A DNA stretch of 64,000 nt from Aporrectodea caliginosa (GCA_020284085.1 JACEVL010000836.1:435001-499000), one strand, 5' to 3'. Counted from the stretch's first letter, positions 33,701-43,279 are shown. A program made the numbers and translations. Notes: a model not told the origin generated them from the sequence alone.

Positions 33701-34412
33701 AAGCGCTACTCTAAAATTAAGTGTAGGGCACCAGCTTATTCACGAGCACTGCATCGTGTCAGAGTGGTTGTCAAGAGATGCCAAGTGGAGATTGGAGAAT
33801 GGTTGCTTTTGAGACCAGATAGAGGAGGCAGAGGAGCTGTTAAGGCATGTTTCTTAGGGGACGAGAAAGCTTGGAATGTTAAGGATTGGATGAATTAAAA
33901 TAGTCTGGAATTTCTATATCTTATATTCTGGTTACCTGTTGGCAGGCTTGTCTGCAAACCTTTTCATAGAGTTCACAGTTGGCAGGTGAATGGTAGCCTG
34001 CCCCTACAATTAAGACATAAGTAAGTAAGTAAGTAAATATGTAAGTATGTAAGTAAGTAAATATGTATGTATGTAAGTAAGTAAGTATTTTCTTTAATAG
34101 TCAATAATCACTGGAATACATAAAAATTTGAAATTCGTGATAATTTCCCTTCAATAATTTTAGAAACATTACAGTATAAAGATTAATGATCGTGCCTCTA
34201 ATAACTCCTTTATGCGAGTAATGCATGTACCATTATCTTACTTACTAACCAGAGCTTCCGATCATTATACTATCTCCATGTTATCCATCCTTGATGTCGA
34301 AGCCGCAACGTTAATGGTTAATAAAACAGGAAAATAACTATCAGGACAAACCTATGTGAACAGCAACGAAACCTTTGAAATTTGCGGTCTGTTCTTCACT
34401 TTCGACCGACAT
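27451..34412 (-). CDS. TASP1: Threonine aspartase 1 (taspase-1), 12 exons, 457 aa
   Basis: Orthologue of TASP1, an N-terminal-nucleophile hydrolase of the asparaginase-2 family (MEROPS T2). In animals it is a nuclear endopeptidase that cuts after Asp in substrates such as MLL-family histone methyltransferases and TFIIA. Exons on the minus strand are 34412-34352, 34003-33936, 33452-33384, 32690-32570, 32085-32001, 31263-31184, 30587-30469, 30214-30077, 29983-29908, 29343-29230, 28528-28368 and 27732-27451. All introns are GT..AG and every phase joins. The order follows the family: VHIGAGYHS near the start, TNAGLGSN and CDASIMDGKS, the variable basic loop, KDTVGA with the autocleavage Asp215-Thr216, VSSGG, LYGCGCWAE, STSGCGEQL and VSRLP. 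Cleavage would give an alpha subunit of 215 and a beta subunit of about 242 residues. The C-terminus runs roughly 60 residues past the usual end, so the last exon may contain an unrecognised splice or a genuine tail. Confidence 0.95.
27747..27887 (+). mobile_element. SINE family A inserted at the TASP1 exon 12 acceptor
   Basis: Head GTGTAGTGGTTAGTGCGCTG, then B-box region GGTCGGGGTTCAAAT and body AGAGCAGAAAC, ending near AATGAGTACACTGACC. It is flanked by TGAAAGAACAATA (27734-27746) and TGAATGAACAATA (27888-27900), 12 of 13 bases identical, a probable target-site duplication. Other family A copies lie at 31300, 41104, 56355 and 59060. Confidence 0.85.
28165..28280. mobile_element. SINE 3'-end fragment
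   Basis: CCTCTGAGTAGACATCTTGA then AGATGTGCTATATAAATTCT resembles the 3' end of SINE B (TCTGAGTAGAAATCTTGAAG). It is followed by a GAAT/AATA tail. Confidence 0.55.
28368..28528 (-). CDS. TASP1: TASP1 exon 11
   Basis: Codes SPYLRNEKQPLGGAVAVTID, SSNEQILDVEVLWAHTTDSM, then CIAYMSSDDAEAE. It contains the conserved W-x-HTT-x-SMC segment. Acceptor TTGCAG, donor GTACGTT. Confidence 0.95.
28640..28985 (+). mobile_element. SINE B2-like copy in a TASP1 intron
   Basis: Contains GGTTACTGGGTAGGGACCTT then GAGCAAGTC, CATTGACTGATGCTTGACAT, and CTTAATAAATGCATAACAAT at the 3' end. This order is shared with the copy at 51730-51907. The head portion is partly duplicated (two GTAGGGACCTTGAGCA blocks). Confidence 0.65.
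29230..29343 (-). CDS. TASP1: TASP1 exon 10
   Basis: Completes the Gly of STSG and codes CGEQLSKTLLAKACGDCLKN, then QQDPTNALYDCFTHKFL. Donor GTATTTC. Confidence 0.94.
   Translation of the reverse strand, partial: DVVNNCRRRYWQRRVATVSRTNKTQQMPYMTASHTNF
29391..29572. repeat. Minisatellite in TASP1 intron 9
   Basis: About four copies of a roughly 45-bp unit containing CACCAAGTGCAACGATAA, CAA.GGCAAAAAG and CAACATCAAGACAA. Confidence 0.85.
29908..29983 (-). CDS. TASP1: TASP1 exon 9
   Basis: Codes AALYGCGCWAENDTLGKVGV, then GVSTS. LYGCGCWAE is near-invariant in the family. Confidence 0.96.
30077..30214 (-). CDS. TASP1: TASP1 exon 8 (catalytic threonine)
   Basis: Contains VFKDTVGAICVDDTGAIASA, then VSSGGIILKQPGRLGQ. 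Asp215-Thr216 is the predicted autoproteolysis site, and Thr216 becomes the nucleophile. Phase 0 at both ends. Confidence 0.97.
30469..30587 (-). CDS. TASP1: TASP1 exon 7 (basic loop, likely NLS)
   Basis: Codes SSRKAYIKNKRKLDMFEEGI, then HGVSKYRKINDEKEVERNQ. This is the divergent loop before the active site. Two basic clusters (KNKRK and KYRK) sit about 13 residues apart, as in the bipartite nuclear localisation signal of the mammalian protein. Confidence 0.9.
30780..31070. repeat. AT-rich degenerate repeat in a TASP1 intron
   Basis: Multiple decayed copies of TTTACAAAATAATCATTTAT-like sequence. Confidence 0.7.
31184..31263 (-). CDS. TASP1: TASP1 exon 6
   Basis: Codes TLVAHGAHDWAVRHRIATCP, then KEDLIT. 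The WAV-x-H-x-I-x-x-CP motif is typical of TASP1. Acceptor TTGCTCAG, donor GTAATT. Confidence 0.94.
31300..31560 (-). mobile_element. SINE family A (inverted) in TASP1 intron 5
   Basis: The complement has the tRNA-like part (GGACTGTCGATTGAGAAGTT, then GGGTTCAAATCCTTG), then CAGGAATTTGGTTTGAGGTT, ATAATGAGTACTC, GGACTGGCCACCCGTCC and AAGAAAATGAAATTGCTGAC. All of these are shared with copies at 41104 and 56355. Confidence 0.85.
31640..31800. repeat. TATG-rich imperfect repeat
   Basis: Irregular GTATGTAT/GCATATAT sequence within the intron. Confidence 0.75.
32001..32085 (-). CDS. TASP1: TASP1 exon 5
   Basis: Codes VTNPILVAESLLRTQMAGEM, then SLGRVPP, with split codons for Gly and Ser at its edges. 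Corresponds to the NP-x-x-VA...GR-x-PP segment of the family. Confidence 0.94.
32305..32545. repeat. CCAGCCAG/TCATCCAA minisatellite in TASP1 intron 4
   Basis: Imperfect CCAACCAGCCAGCAAGTCAT-type units. Gln/Pro/Ser-rich ORFs across it are artefacts; the gene is on the other strand. Confidence 0.85.
32570..32690 (-). CDS. TASP1: TASP1 exon 4 (TNAGxGSN)
   Basis: Codes DSQWTNAGLGSNLSLTGTVE, then CDASIMDGKSFHFGAVGALS. This is the most conserved block of the alpha subunit. Donor GTACACC. Confidence 0.96.
33011..33112. repeat. Dispersed repeat family F, copy 2
   Basis: Diverged partner of 1901-2030, in the same orientation: AGTGGCGGGTCTCAAATCAA, then AGGTGCCGGATCTCAGGTCT and GGTGGGATCC. Confidence 0.55.
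33384..33452 (-). CDS. TASP1: TASP1 exon 3
   Basis: 69 bp, phase 0 at both ends. Codes AIQLLKQKKTALEAVTAAVV, then SLE, the helix preceding the DSxxTNAG motif. Confidence 0.93.
33670..33890 (+). repeat. Dispersed repeat family D in TASP1 intron 2
   Basis: AATCATAATCGTAAACATCA, TTTCTAAAGCGCTACTC, and GGGCACCAGCTTATTCACGA then GCACTG. The same blocks occur at 37905-38000 and 40260-40345. Confidence 0.75.
33936..34003 (-). CDS. TASP1: TASP1 exon 2
   Basis: Acceptor TTGTAG, donor GTAACC. It completes Gly21 and codes AGYHSPANCELYEKVCRQAC, then QQ. AGYH is the conserved N-terminal strand motif of the family. Confidence 0.93.
34013..34090. repeat. (TAAG)n tetranucleotide repeat
   Basis: Imperfect AAGT/AAAT/GTAT units, just upstream of exon 2 on the gene strand. 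Confidence 0.9.
34352..34412 (-). CDS. TASP1: TASP1 exon 1 (start codon)
   Basis: The ATG at 34412 has A-rich context (AAAAATGTCG). It codes residues 1-20 plus one base of the Gly21 codon, ending FVAVHI before the donor GTTTGTCC. The N-terminus is shorter than in the mammalian protein. Confidence 0.88.
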
Positions 34413-34639
34413 TTTTGGTCGCGTTTAAAACAATTTTATCTAATTAATCGAGTATGAAAACATCAAGCGAGCATTTACACGGACAACATATTTTGACAAA
34501 GAGATTTCGCGCAATGCATTTGGCCAACGAGTGCCACCAGGCGACTGATGAAAAATAATGCACTGAAAAGTGATTGTCCGTCATAAATTTGTTGTTGTTG
34601 TATGTTTCAAATAAATTTAGTCTCACCTCTTGCTATCTC
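34413..34639 (-). other. Presumed TASP1 upstream region
   Basis: AT-rich sequence upstream of the predicted ATG. It should contain the 5' UTR and promoter, but no TATA box or initiator can be assigned with confidence. Confidence 0.35.
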
Positions 34640-34835
34640 TACACAGGTCTTTCACTCAAAACTGAAAACACTGCTTTTCACCAATCCTATCCCTATTCCT
34701 CCTCTTCCCTTCACCTCCCTTGCCGTTTCAACTCATAGCCTAACCGTCTGACTGTCTGCCTGCCTGACCCCTTTGGATCCCGGACCGCCTGCCTGACCCC
34801 TTTGGATCCCGGACCCCCACCGACGCCACCGTCCA
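34640..34835 (+). mobile_element. 3' remnant of a CR1/L2-like LINE
   Basis: The frame reads VFHSKLKTLLFTNPIPIPP, the usual F-x-x-x-LK-x-x-LF terminus. It is followed by a 32-bp tandem duplicate containing GCCTGCCTGACCCCTTTGGA (34758-34820). Confidence 0.65.
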
Positions 34836-34984
34836 TATAATTAACATTTTGATTACGAATAAGCTGGTTTACCGCGACTTCGCTTCTGTGGGTGCTGTAG
34901 AAATCTCGATATTAATCCTACGATTACGATTGCAAGATCCAACGAAATTTAGATTTGGCAAGGTTTATCAAAAGTAATTTAATC

Positions 34985-35245
34985 GCGTCCTTAAACTAAT
35001 AATATGGCCTAATCTTCGTTTAATGTTTCAAACTGACAAGTAGGCCTACGCAGGATGATTGCAAATCATAGTATGAACGGGTGATCACAAGTTATTACAG
35101 GAGTCGAATTTAACTGTTTGGCAGCCATGCAAGGCGCCCATTACGTCCTACCACTCATTTCTTTCAACGCCACCTAGCGAATGATAAGGCTGAGTCAACC
35201 TTAGAGAAGGTACCGGGAAGCGATCCCGGGTCGGTTGCCTCTATA
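34985..35245 (+). repeat. Dispersed repeat family C, copy 2
   Basis: Shares CTTCGTTTAATG..TTCAAACTG, GATCACAAGTTATTACAGGA, GTCGAATTTAACTG and CAGCCATGCAAGGCGCCCAT with 20505-20845. It runs into a MITE-like end (GGTTACGCCACTG, 35281-35293). Confidence 0.75.
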
Positions 35246-35440
35246 CGCCCCCGTGGGCGGCTGCCCCCTCTGACCCCCCTTGGTTACGCCACTGATAGCC
35301 TAAATGTCTAATCTAGGCCTAGTCCGATGTCTTTTGCGTTCAACAATGTTAGGAAAAACGAAATGACGTCTATTTACAGGCGCTCAGTCGAGACATTACT
35401 TTTACGCGCAAGACAGAAGTTAGGCTATAGGATATAGGCC

Positions 35441-35895
35441 CACAGGCGTAGCTACATGAAGGCAGGAGGAGGCAATTGCCTCCTCTTGGTTTTTCCATAT
35501 AGTGGAGTTTCAATTGATCAACGACGCAAATGACCAGGATTTTGGCAAGTTGCCTCCTCTTGAATTGAAGTGTCGTGTCTCGCCTGTGTTAGAGGTCAAG
35601 TGGTAAAGTGGAAGAAAAAAGGTCAAATGGCTAAAAAAAGGTCATCGGAGTGTTTGAAGAAAAAGGCAAATGAAAGACATGTAATTTTGTAGAGAAAGTG
35701 TGAAATTTAGTAAATTTTGGGATAATTCCGGCAGGATTTACTGGGAATATTGTCTTGGAAAACTGTCGTTACTACCCCCCTCGAAAATCCTTGGAAAACT
35801 GTCGTTACTACCCCCCTCAAAAAAAGGTCATCGGAGTTTTTAAAGAAAGTCTGTGAAGTTGCCTCCTCTTGAATTGAAGTCTGGCTACGCCACTG
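35441..35895. mobile_element. hAT-like MITE (CAGTGGCGTAG ends)
   Basis: Starts CACAGGCGTAGCTACATGAA and ends TCTGGCTACGCCACTG. Perfect 8-bp TATAGGCC duplications flank it (35433-35440 and 35896-35903). Sub-terminal GGAGGCAA/TTGCCTCCTC is also inverted. It holds a 34-bp tandem unit (GAAAACTGTCGTTACTACCC, 35756-35818). No transposase frame is seen. Confidence 0.82.
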
Positions 35896-36038
35896 TATAG
35901 GCCTAGGGCAATTTTTAAACTGGGACCTATACAAATGCACACGTTGGGCCACACATGTTTTTTTCTATAGCTTCTGCAATCACTGCATGGTCTTGACATC
36001 ACGTAGGCCTATTTTACAATGAATTTATTGGAAGAGAC

Positions 36039-36330
36039 CATGGGTGCCCGCACATATAGGGGCAAGAGGGGGCACTTCCCCCCCGGAAAAATTGATACCT
36101 ATTATTTTAACTACTAGTTTTTGGTGTTTAACATATTTTGCACTGAAGCACTAATTTAAGACAATATCCAAACAAAATTTGTTTGGATATCATTTTAAGC
36201 TTTACATTTTAAAAATCTCTATAAAAAATAGTCCTATCCATGTTCTCAATTTACTGCATTAATTTTTACATTTTTCAAGCTCTTGATGAAAAATGTAACC
36301 GTGGCCTTTGTGTTTTTGCGGGCGCCCATG
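36039..36330. mobile_element. MITE with CATGGGYGCCCGC ends
   Basis: The ends CATGGGTGCCCGCA and TGCGGGCGCCCATG are inverted. The flanks GAAGAGAC and GAAGACAG may be a diverged 8-bp duplication. G-runs next to CACTTCCCCCCC sit just inside the left end. 292 bp, noncoding. Confidence 0.7.
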
Positions 36331-36630
36331 GAAGACAGGAAGAGACCGTTCACCAACAATGCCATACCTGTTTGAAGATGTACTGCGACGGTGTTTAATA
36401 ATTAAGGTCCGTATATTGTAAATATAATTGCAAATGCTTAACTAAACAAATGCTTAATTAAGCATAGGCCCCATGCATATGCTGAAATCAGCTAACGCTT
36501 AGGCCTATAATGAGCTTTCACGCCCAATGTGAAAGGTCATAAAATAAACATTGAACAGCTAGGCCTGCCTATCATGTACCCCCATCAATTTCTAATATAA
36601 TTATAGCCTACGTATTTACGTATAATTATA
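36331..36630. other. Unassigned AT-rich DNA
   Basis: No supported gene. It contains the palindromic TAGGCCTA-type motif (AGGCCTATA near 36500), which is unusually frequent from 34 kb to 40 kb of this window. Confidence 0.5.
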
Positions 36631-36982
36631 CATGTGTGTGTGTGTGTGCGAGCGCGCGCGCGTGTGTGTGTGGTGTGTGTGACATGTGTGTGTACATATA
36701 GGATCTATAGTGTATATATACATATAGCACACCAGTGGCAGTGGGCAGTGGCATATATGTATCGATTCCCGAAATTGACGTATGTATATATATATATAAA
36801 TACTTCTGGCCCACCCTATAATTTTGGTTTATTAAAGAGTCTGTTCTGGTTTCATTATCTCTTCTGCAACCAAGCGTGCATTCGAAAGTTCTTGGAATCT
36901 GCAATAACATTAACCCGACAGAAAGGACATGCACGCGCCGTATACCCTATATATACGCTAAAAATACACATTCATACGATAC

Positions 36983-37034
<52 letters not shown>

Positions 37035-37260
37035 ATGTGCGTGCGTGTATATATATATATATATAACCTACATATAGAATTTATGTGGTTATAGGCTATT
37101 CATATGTATACATGTTCAGTGATGTACTTATACAATAATGTACTTATATATAATTATATATAATATGTATGTATATATACATGTATATATATATTTATAC
37201 GATACATATGTATATATATGTAAATATATAACTATGTATGCAGTATATATACGGATAGAG
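36631..37260. repeat. TG/TA-rich simple-repeat region
   Basis: (TG)n with a GCGCGCG block at 36632-36685, a (TA)n-(TG)n compound at about 36985-37065 and TATATG-rich sequence to 37240. Non-repetitive sequence between them shows no gene. Confidence 0.85.
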
Positions 37261-37700
37261 GAGAGGAAGCAATTTCCCGGTTGCATTAATCGTGTGGGTG
37301 TCGTCTGCCTAATAAAAGCGGAAGTAGATGGAGCCTTTGCTGTCGTCACCGTCCTCGTGTATTGCAATCGACCGCCCGCTGGCGCCACCTAGTAATCGCT
37401 GTCGTCGCTAGAAATTAGACAATAAACGCCTGATTAATTCCGGGCATCTTCGGACATCTTCGGGCATGTTCGGCACTCGACGTCGTTTCGTTTTATTGAG
37501 TCGTTGCGAGGCCGGACTTTACTTGAGATATTAGCCTTTGTAATAGCAGCGGTCAACGACTCCGCTAACTATCGCTTATTGGCGCTCTTATTGCCTCATT
37601 TCGACAGATAGATGGCGCTAGGAGAAGAAGAAGAAGACACTCTTCGAAGATGGAAGGAGAGACGCACAATTGCACGCAAACACACACATGCACACATACA
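37261..37700. other. Unassigned DNA
   Basis: Mixed-composition sequence with GGGCATCTTCGGACATCTTC-type short repeats near 37440-37470. No gene is supported. Confidence 0.5.
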
Positions 37701-37704
37701 CATG

Positions 37705-37850
37705 TATGTTGCACGATGTATGTATGTTTGTATGTATGTTTGTATGTATGTATACATGTATGTATGCATGTATGTATGTATGTATGTATGTATGTATGTA
37801 TGTATGTATGTATACGTATACGCCTATGTATGCATGTATGTATTGTATAT
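37705..37850. repeat. (TATG)n microsatellite
   Basis: TGTATGTA tetranucleotide with few interruptions. Confidence 0.95.
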
Positions 37851-38200
37851 TATGTCATTCCGAGAATTTATATAGCGCCCTTTAAAGGGACCTACTCAGA
37901 TTACTATTCGTAATCGTGAGCTTCTAAAGCGCCACTCGAAATCCAGGCGTAGGACACCAGATTATTCACGAGCGCTGGGTCAAGTCAGGAAGGTTTTCCA
38001 AAGGGTATACGAGGTCCGAGTCCGATTTCCAGAGGGATCCAGACTGCAGGGCTGCATTGTACCGGGCTACCGGCCCGCGGACCAACAGCGCTAATTGATA
38101 GAATGTTGAAAACCGAGATCCTTCTGATGCCATTGACATCTTTACGCCGAGTATTATGATATCTATGACGGCTGCTAATCCTCATTTTGGTGTCTGGTCA
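37851..38200 (+). repeat. Dispersed repeat family D, longest copy
   Basis: CGTAATCGTGAGCTTCTAAA, GCGCCACTCGAAATCCAGGC, then GTAGGACACCAGATTATTCA and CGAGCGCTG. It matches the copies at 33670 and 40260. The TATG array sits directly upstream. Confidence 0.7.
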
Positions 38201-38494
38201 TCAACATAAATAGATATAGAATAACGCTTCAGATATCTATGGTCGACTCATAATTGGCTTAATGCTGCGACATCTGGTGACGCTTGAAGGTGTCATGGAT
38301 GTCATTGACAGAGGCAGAATGGAGGAGGAGACGGGGGAGAACTGGTAGATAGACGTACCGAGGGACAGTTGGAAAGAAGGACGAACAGGAAGATGGATAG
38401 AGGGATAGAGGGATAGACAGACATAGGCCGGAGCAGGAAAGCAACAAGACAAAGAGAGAGCGTAAGAAAGACAAATTGGTGAAAAGATAGATAT

Positions 38495-38871
38495 ACAGAG
38501 ATAGATAGAGAGAGCGAGAGAGAGAGAGAGAGACAAATAGACAGACAGACAGAGACAGAGCCAGAGACAACAGAGACAACAGAGACAGACAGACAGACAG
38601 ACAGAGACAGAGACAGACAGACAGACAGTGAGACAGACAGAGACAGACAGACAGAGACAGACAGACAGACAGAGACAGACAGAGACAGACAGACAGAGAC
38701 AGACAGAGACAGACAGAGACAGACAGAGACAGACAGAGACAGACAGAGACAGAGTGACAAAGACAGAGAGATACAGAGGCAGAGAGCGAGGGACAAAAGA
38801 TGGACAGACAGACAGACACACAGACAGACAGACAGACAGACGATCAGACCATATATAGAAACCTCACGGAA

Positions 38872-38956
<85 letters not shown>

Positions 38957-38970
38957 GTGACAGACAGACA
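38495..38970. repeat. (CAGA)n arrays
   Basis: Imperfect then pure ACAG repeat in two blocks (38500-38845 and 38875-38960). They are separated by ATATAGAAACCTCACGGAAA, which recurs at 38993-39015. Ser/Leu/Cys/Val ORFs on the complement are artefacts. Confidence 0.95.
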
Positions 38971-40119
38971 GACACACAGACCATGAACGACCTATATGGA
39001 AACCTCACGGAAAGAGACTGACAGACAGACAGGCACATACAAACACACAAACAGCCGCCTTTTCATTACGCCTGCGCGCAACACTGAAAATCCGCTTAAT
39101 GTACCAATTAAAGATTCATTTGTCCGCCTGTAGAGGGAGCCAATCGAGGCGGCGCGCAGACACCAACAGCGGCCACACGAACCGTCAATAGTGACGACGC
39201 CTTGGGGGTGATATCCGCCGGGTCCCCTGCAGCGACAAAGGGCCCCGGTGCCATTGTCCACAAGCGGAGGTCCCCACTCCGGGTTCCCACCCCGTCCATC
39301 GAAAGTCAGAATACTACTCCCTGGCGGTGTAGAATAGAAGAGAAAGAAGGTCTTAATAACAGTCGCGTTTAGTTATTAGCGGCCGACGCTAGATGTCAGG
39401 TGAGAGGCAATTTTTCGCTTGTTAGTGTTCTGTCGAAATAAATATATCGCCTATGCGCTGGTGGCTTTTATGCCATTGGTCGTTGAGACAAAGTCAAAGA
39501 TATAGATATCGAGCTAACTAATTATTTTTTAAATTTGTATCTAATATATACGGATATATGTGTGTGTATATGCAGTAGGTCTATATAGTGACTATATACA
39601 TGTGCAGATGTTCGTCTGTGCATATTTGTAGGCATGTATTTATGTATACGTAAGTTTAAATGCGTGCATGTATACGTATGTGCACGCATTTGTATGTATA
39701 CATTATTATAGTAAACTCCAAAGGTTGTGTTATATATATGTAAGTAGTATTATAATAGGCAGTTTACTCATAGGCCTATATATATTTGCACGATTCTGTA
39801 GGCATTGTCTCACTCTGCACTCTGCCGTTCGCATTGTATACACCCCTCTATGCAGCATGCACATACGTGCTTGCGTGCCCTGACAGGTAAAGGCCGCAGT
39901 CCAAAACGTCGTATACACCATAGCGATGATTGCAAGCATGTTTACAGCAGCGACTTCTTGTGATGAGTTTAAGTCTGCTAAAGCATATACACAACATGCA
40001 GAAGCATGCTACAGATTTAAGTCAGTGTTTATGACACTACAGCTCATTATAATTAGGTACCGGTAATTAGTACGTTATCGTCAATCGTATACAAGCTCCA
40101 CATTTCTTAAGCTCATATA
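38971..40119. other. Unassigned DNA
   Basis: About 1.15 kb without a supported gene. TATATG/GTATAC-rich stretches lie at 39545-39735. Confidence 0.5.
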
Positions 40120-40345
40120 TATACTCTGAAGCTTTTAAGCGCAAAGCACCAGCTTATATATTCACACGCTGAAATGCTGGCAAGCCTGCCACTGGATTTA
40201 AGTCAGTGTTTATGACACTACAGCTCATTCCAGATTATGTACCTGTAAATTCAGCGGTGATTACAACGTAATCGTAATCGTAAACTCAAAATTTCTAGAG
40301 CGCTACTCGAAAGCTTATTCACGAGCGCTGTAAGTATGCAGGCTA
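40120..40345 (+). repeat. Family D repeat fragments (two)
   Basis: A short piece (GCACCAGCTTATATATTCAC) lies at 40145-40165. A longer one at 40260-40340 reads ACGTAATCGTAATCGTAAAC, ATTTCTAGAGCGCTACTCGA and CTTATTCACGAGCGCTG. The flanking CAGTGTTTATGACACTACAG occurs twice (40022 and 40203), a local duplication. Confidence 0.65.
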
Positions 40346-40654
40346 CAAGTATACGGATGCAAGTACCTGCTAACAAGTATATATGCGTGAATAACGCTGA
40401 ACTGTAATGGGCGATTTAAGTTGATGAATTATTTTTGAAAGGCTGTCAGTTACTCGATTGCAGTTTACGTGTTACAGCTGTGTTGTTAACTTGTTACGCT
40501 ATAAGAGTTGCTATTCCGATCGAATCTTACACTACGCAGTGCGATCGTCCTCCATAACTAAGCTGGAAAAGGAGAATGGAATCCATGGCATGCATGGAAG
40601 ATGATCTATGGAGTTGGAGAAGTTGCTTGGAGAGAAAGAGATGAATAGTTAGTA

Positions 40655-40965
40655 ATATTCGTTAATTCAGTTCAAACTGCATGACAAACCGCAGTATATG
40701 ATTACATGAAATAGTAGAAACACAATGTCATGATAACAATTAAGTTTAAGAAAAAGTCGAGTTTTATAACTGTATGGACAGTATGGCATCCTGTTAGGCG
40801 CCGATCTGCCCTATACTGCTGCTAATTTTACCACTGCTACCCTAGGGAGGCTGGAAGCCTGAGTCAACCTTATGGGGCTAGCGTTTATGAACCCGCATCC
40901 TTCTGTTCTTCGTGCCTGTGCACTATACCATTCAACAATCGCCCTTGCACACCAAAGTTGAATGT
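40655..40965 (+). repeat. Dispersed repeat family C, diverged copy 3
   Basis: Begins TAATATTCGTTAATTCAGTT then CAAACTGCATGA. It contains GGAGGCTGGAAGCCTGAGTC then AACCTTA, shared with 35180-35200. Confidence 0.5.
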
Positions 40966-41103
40966 CCAGGTTTAAGCCATATCGCTTTCGCGCAGGTTGA
41001 ATCCCATACACATATGGTACATTTTAATAAACATTGTAATAGGTCTCTATATACTTTCATATATTTAAAACATAATTTGATATTTTAAAAATATTTGTGG
41101 GGT

Positions 41104-41420
41104 GTGCGATAGTGTATAGTGGTTAGCATGCTGGACTCTCAGGGGAGAGGTCGGGGTTCAAATCCTCGCGAGAACAGAAATTTCTTCCGATATTTCGACT
41201 CAACCTGAGCCCCAGCAATAATGAGTACACAATAAGCTGTACACAGTGTCAGTGGGAAGGTGGCACGGCGAGGGAGAGAACTGGCCACCCGCCGTCAATA
41301 TGCCGAGGCAATATAAAAGTGGGAAGGTGAGGCGGGTTCGCTGCTCATATGCCAGGCTAAGAAAATGAAGTCATTAAAACTCAACACCCATGGCTGCATC
41401 TCAGCTCTCAAGCCAGCTCC
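41104..41420 (+). mobile_element. SINE family A, longest copy
   Basis: tRNA-like head (GATAGTGTATAGTGGTTAGC, ATGCTGGACTCTC) and B-box GGGGTTCAAATCC. The body runs CGAGAACAGAAAT, AATAATGAGTACAC, GAGAGAACTGGCCACCCG and AAGAAAATGAAGTC. It ends CATGGCTGCATCTCAGCTCT then CAAGCCAGCTC. It is best read as a pol III SINE, not a functional tRNA. Confidence 0.85.
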
Positions 41421-41639
41421 CTGCAGGAACTGCTATTCTTCTTATAATATATTTTAATATGTGTATATATATGTATATATTATATGTATATAATATGTAT
41501 ATATATTAAAGGCGCATGCAGTTTGTAGATAAATCACCGGCTTCGTGGAATCAGAACAGCGGTGGTTGTCGCCGTTGTCTCGCCCCGTTGTCTTCCTTTC
41601 CAGCCCGTTGTCCATTTGCAACGGACTGCTTCGACCGCT

Positions 41640-41705
41640 CTCCGTCCTTCCTTCCTTCCTTCCTTCCTTCCTTCCATCCTTCCTTCCGTCCTTCCGTCCT
41701 TCCCA
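41640..41705. repeat. (CTTC)n microsatellite
   Basis: TTCCTTCC units with a few CCAT/CCGT changes. Confidence 0.93.
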
Positions 41706-42295
41706 TTCTTCCATCGCTCGCTGATTGGCTGCCGGGGCGCCTGGCCCCGCCCACCGCATCCAGCAAATCATCGCTAGCCATATCCCGCTCTCCGTCCGCC
41801 AGCATCACTGTATGGACCAGGGACTTCCAGGCAGCCGCCGGACGGCCGGCCTAATTAAGAAAAGGCGCACAATAAAGCGGAGACAAAAGGCGTCGGGTGC
41901 GCATGCGTGTGCGGGATACGAGCGACGCCAAGCGGCGAATTCGACAACTATCACGAGTTCCATTGTAAGAGTCGTATTACAGTCGGCTGCGCTCCGAGGG
42001 TTCAACTAAAGTCCGATTAGGAGGGACCGAGAGAGACCGTCTATGCCGCCGTCTGGGTCCGTCTGTCTGGGTCCGTCTGTCTGTGTCCGTCTGTCCGCCT
42101 GCGTCTGGTCGCTTATAGGCCGCGCGGACACCTGCTGGAGACGGGACCGTTTGCTGCTGCCGGGGAATTGACGGAGGGTTCCCTGCTGAGTGGAGAGAGA
42201 CGAGGAGGAATCGACGAGAGGGTGGTTCTATGTACGCTGCGCCGACGAGGGTTATGGAAAATACGCTGGCAGTGTCAGGTCAGTGAAAGCTTTGC
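41706..42295. other. GC-richer unassigned segment
   Basis: A GTCTGTCTGGGTCC repeat lies at about 42048-42105. Frames at 41725 (+) and 42005 (-) overlap and neither shows a recognisable motif. Confidence 0.5.
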
Positions 42296-42905
42296 ACCGT
42301 AACAAGTAACACCCCGTTACACGTAACACCGTTGCACTTATATAGCACCGTTACACATAGCACCGTATCACATAGCACTCCGTTTCACGTAACATCGTTA
42401 CACATAACACCGTAACACGTTATACCGTAAACGTAACCCCGTCTCACATATCACCGTTACACATAACACCGTTACACGTATCACCGTTGCACGTAGCAAC
42501 GTTGATCGTAACAACATTACACGTCGCAAAGTTACACATGAAACCGTTACACATAGCGTAACACCAACCATAACACTTGACACCGTAACACTTGACACCA
42601 TAATACGTGACAGCTCCATAGCTTAACACCGTTACACATTACACCATAAATACATAACGTAAAGTCGTAGCGTATTGCACGATTAAACATGGCATATCTC
42701 TGTAACACGGTAACACTGTTACACATTACACCGTGACACATAACGACGCAACAGGAAACATAACACCATGACGCATGACACCATAATACTAAACATAGCG
42801 CCACGACTAAATACCATAAGAAATAACACCTTGACAGATATCATAACACTTACAGTTGCACCTCACCATAATACATAAAGTAACTCTATAACACTATACG
42901 CGGCA
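42296..42905. repeat. Degenerate ACACCGTTACACATA minisatellite
   Basis: About 600 bp of decayed units near AACACCGTTACACATAACAC and CGTAACACGTA. ORFs on the complement are Val/Thr/Cys artefacts of the repeat. A related remnant lies at 43735-43820. Confidence 0.88.
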
Positions 42906-43045
42906 ACACATGTGAATGGCGCCCCGGGTTCGCTTCCCGGTCGGGTCGGTTTATCAGAGATTAATTTCTCGGATCTTTACTGCGGGTGGCTCGGTCGCAT
43001 TATAAACGTGGAGTACAATACAACACACAACACAATACAATATAC

Positions 43046-43260
43046 TGGGGCGCGGTGGTTTGGGGTATGTTCGTGCCTTGCAGCTGGAGGGTTGCGGGTT
43101 CGAATCCACCTCAAAGCCGTCGCGTAGGGACCCTGGGCAAGTCCTTCACTCGCAGTTGCTCATGCGCTTCGGCGTGAAACTCCGATTACAGCGCAGTAGT
43201 CGGGAACGCCTCTGAATGGGAAATCTGGTAGAGGCGCTATAACAAGTGTTCAAATACAAT
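43046..43260 (+). mobile_element. tRNA-derived SINE, family B, second full copy
   Basis: GGGGCGCGGTGGTTTGGGGT head, B-box GGGTTCGAATCC and a body nearly identical to 5829-6050. The tail is ACAATACAAT repeats. Confidence 0.87.
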
Positions 43261-43279
43261 ACAATACAATACAATATAT

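Noticed and set aside
33512..33898. 128-codon plus ORF within the TASP1 locus
   Set aside because: Overlaps a dispersed family D repeat inside a TASP1 intron and lies on the opposite strand. No similarity or coding bias was recognised.
41104..41180. tRNA gene (also at 5829, 27747, 43046, 45281, 56560 and 59140)
   Set aside because: A- and B-box-like sequences are present, but no convincing cloverleaf was found. Each is followed by the same long non-tRNA body, which is diagnostic of SINEs.
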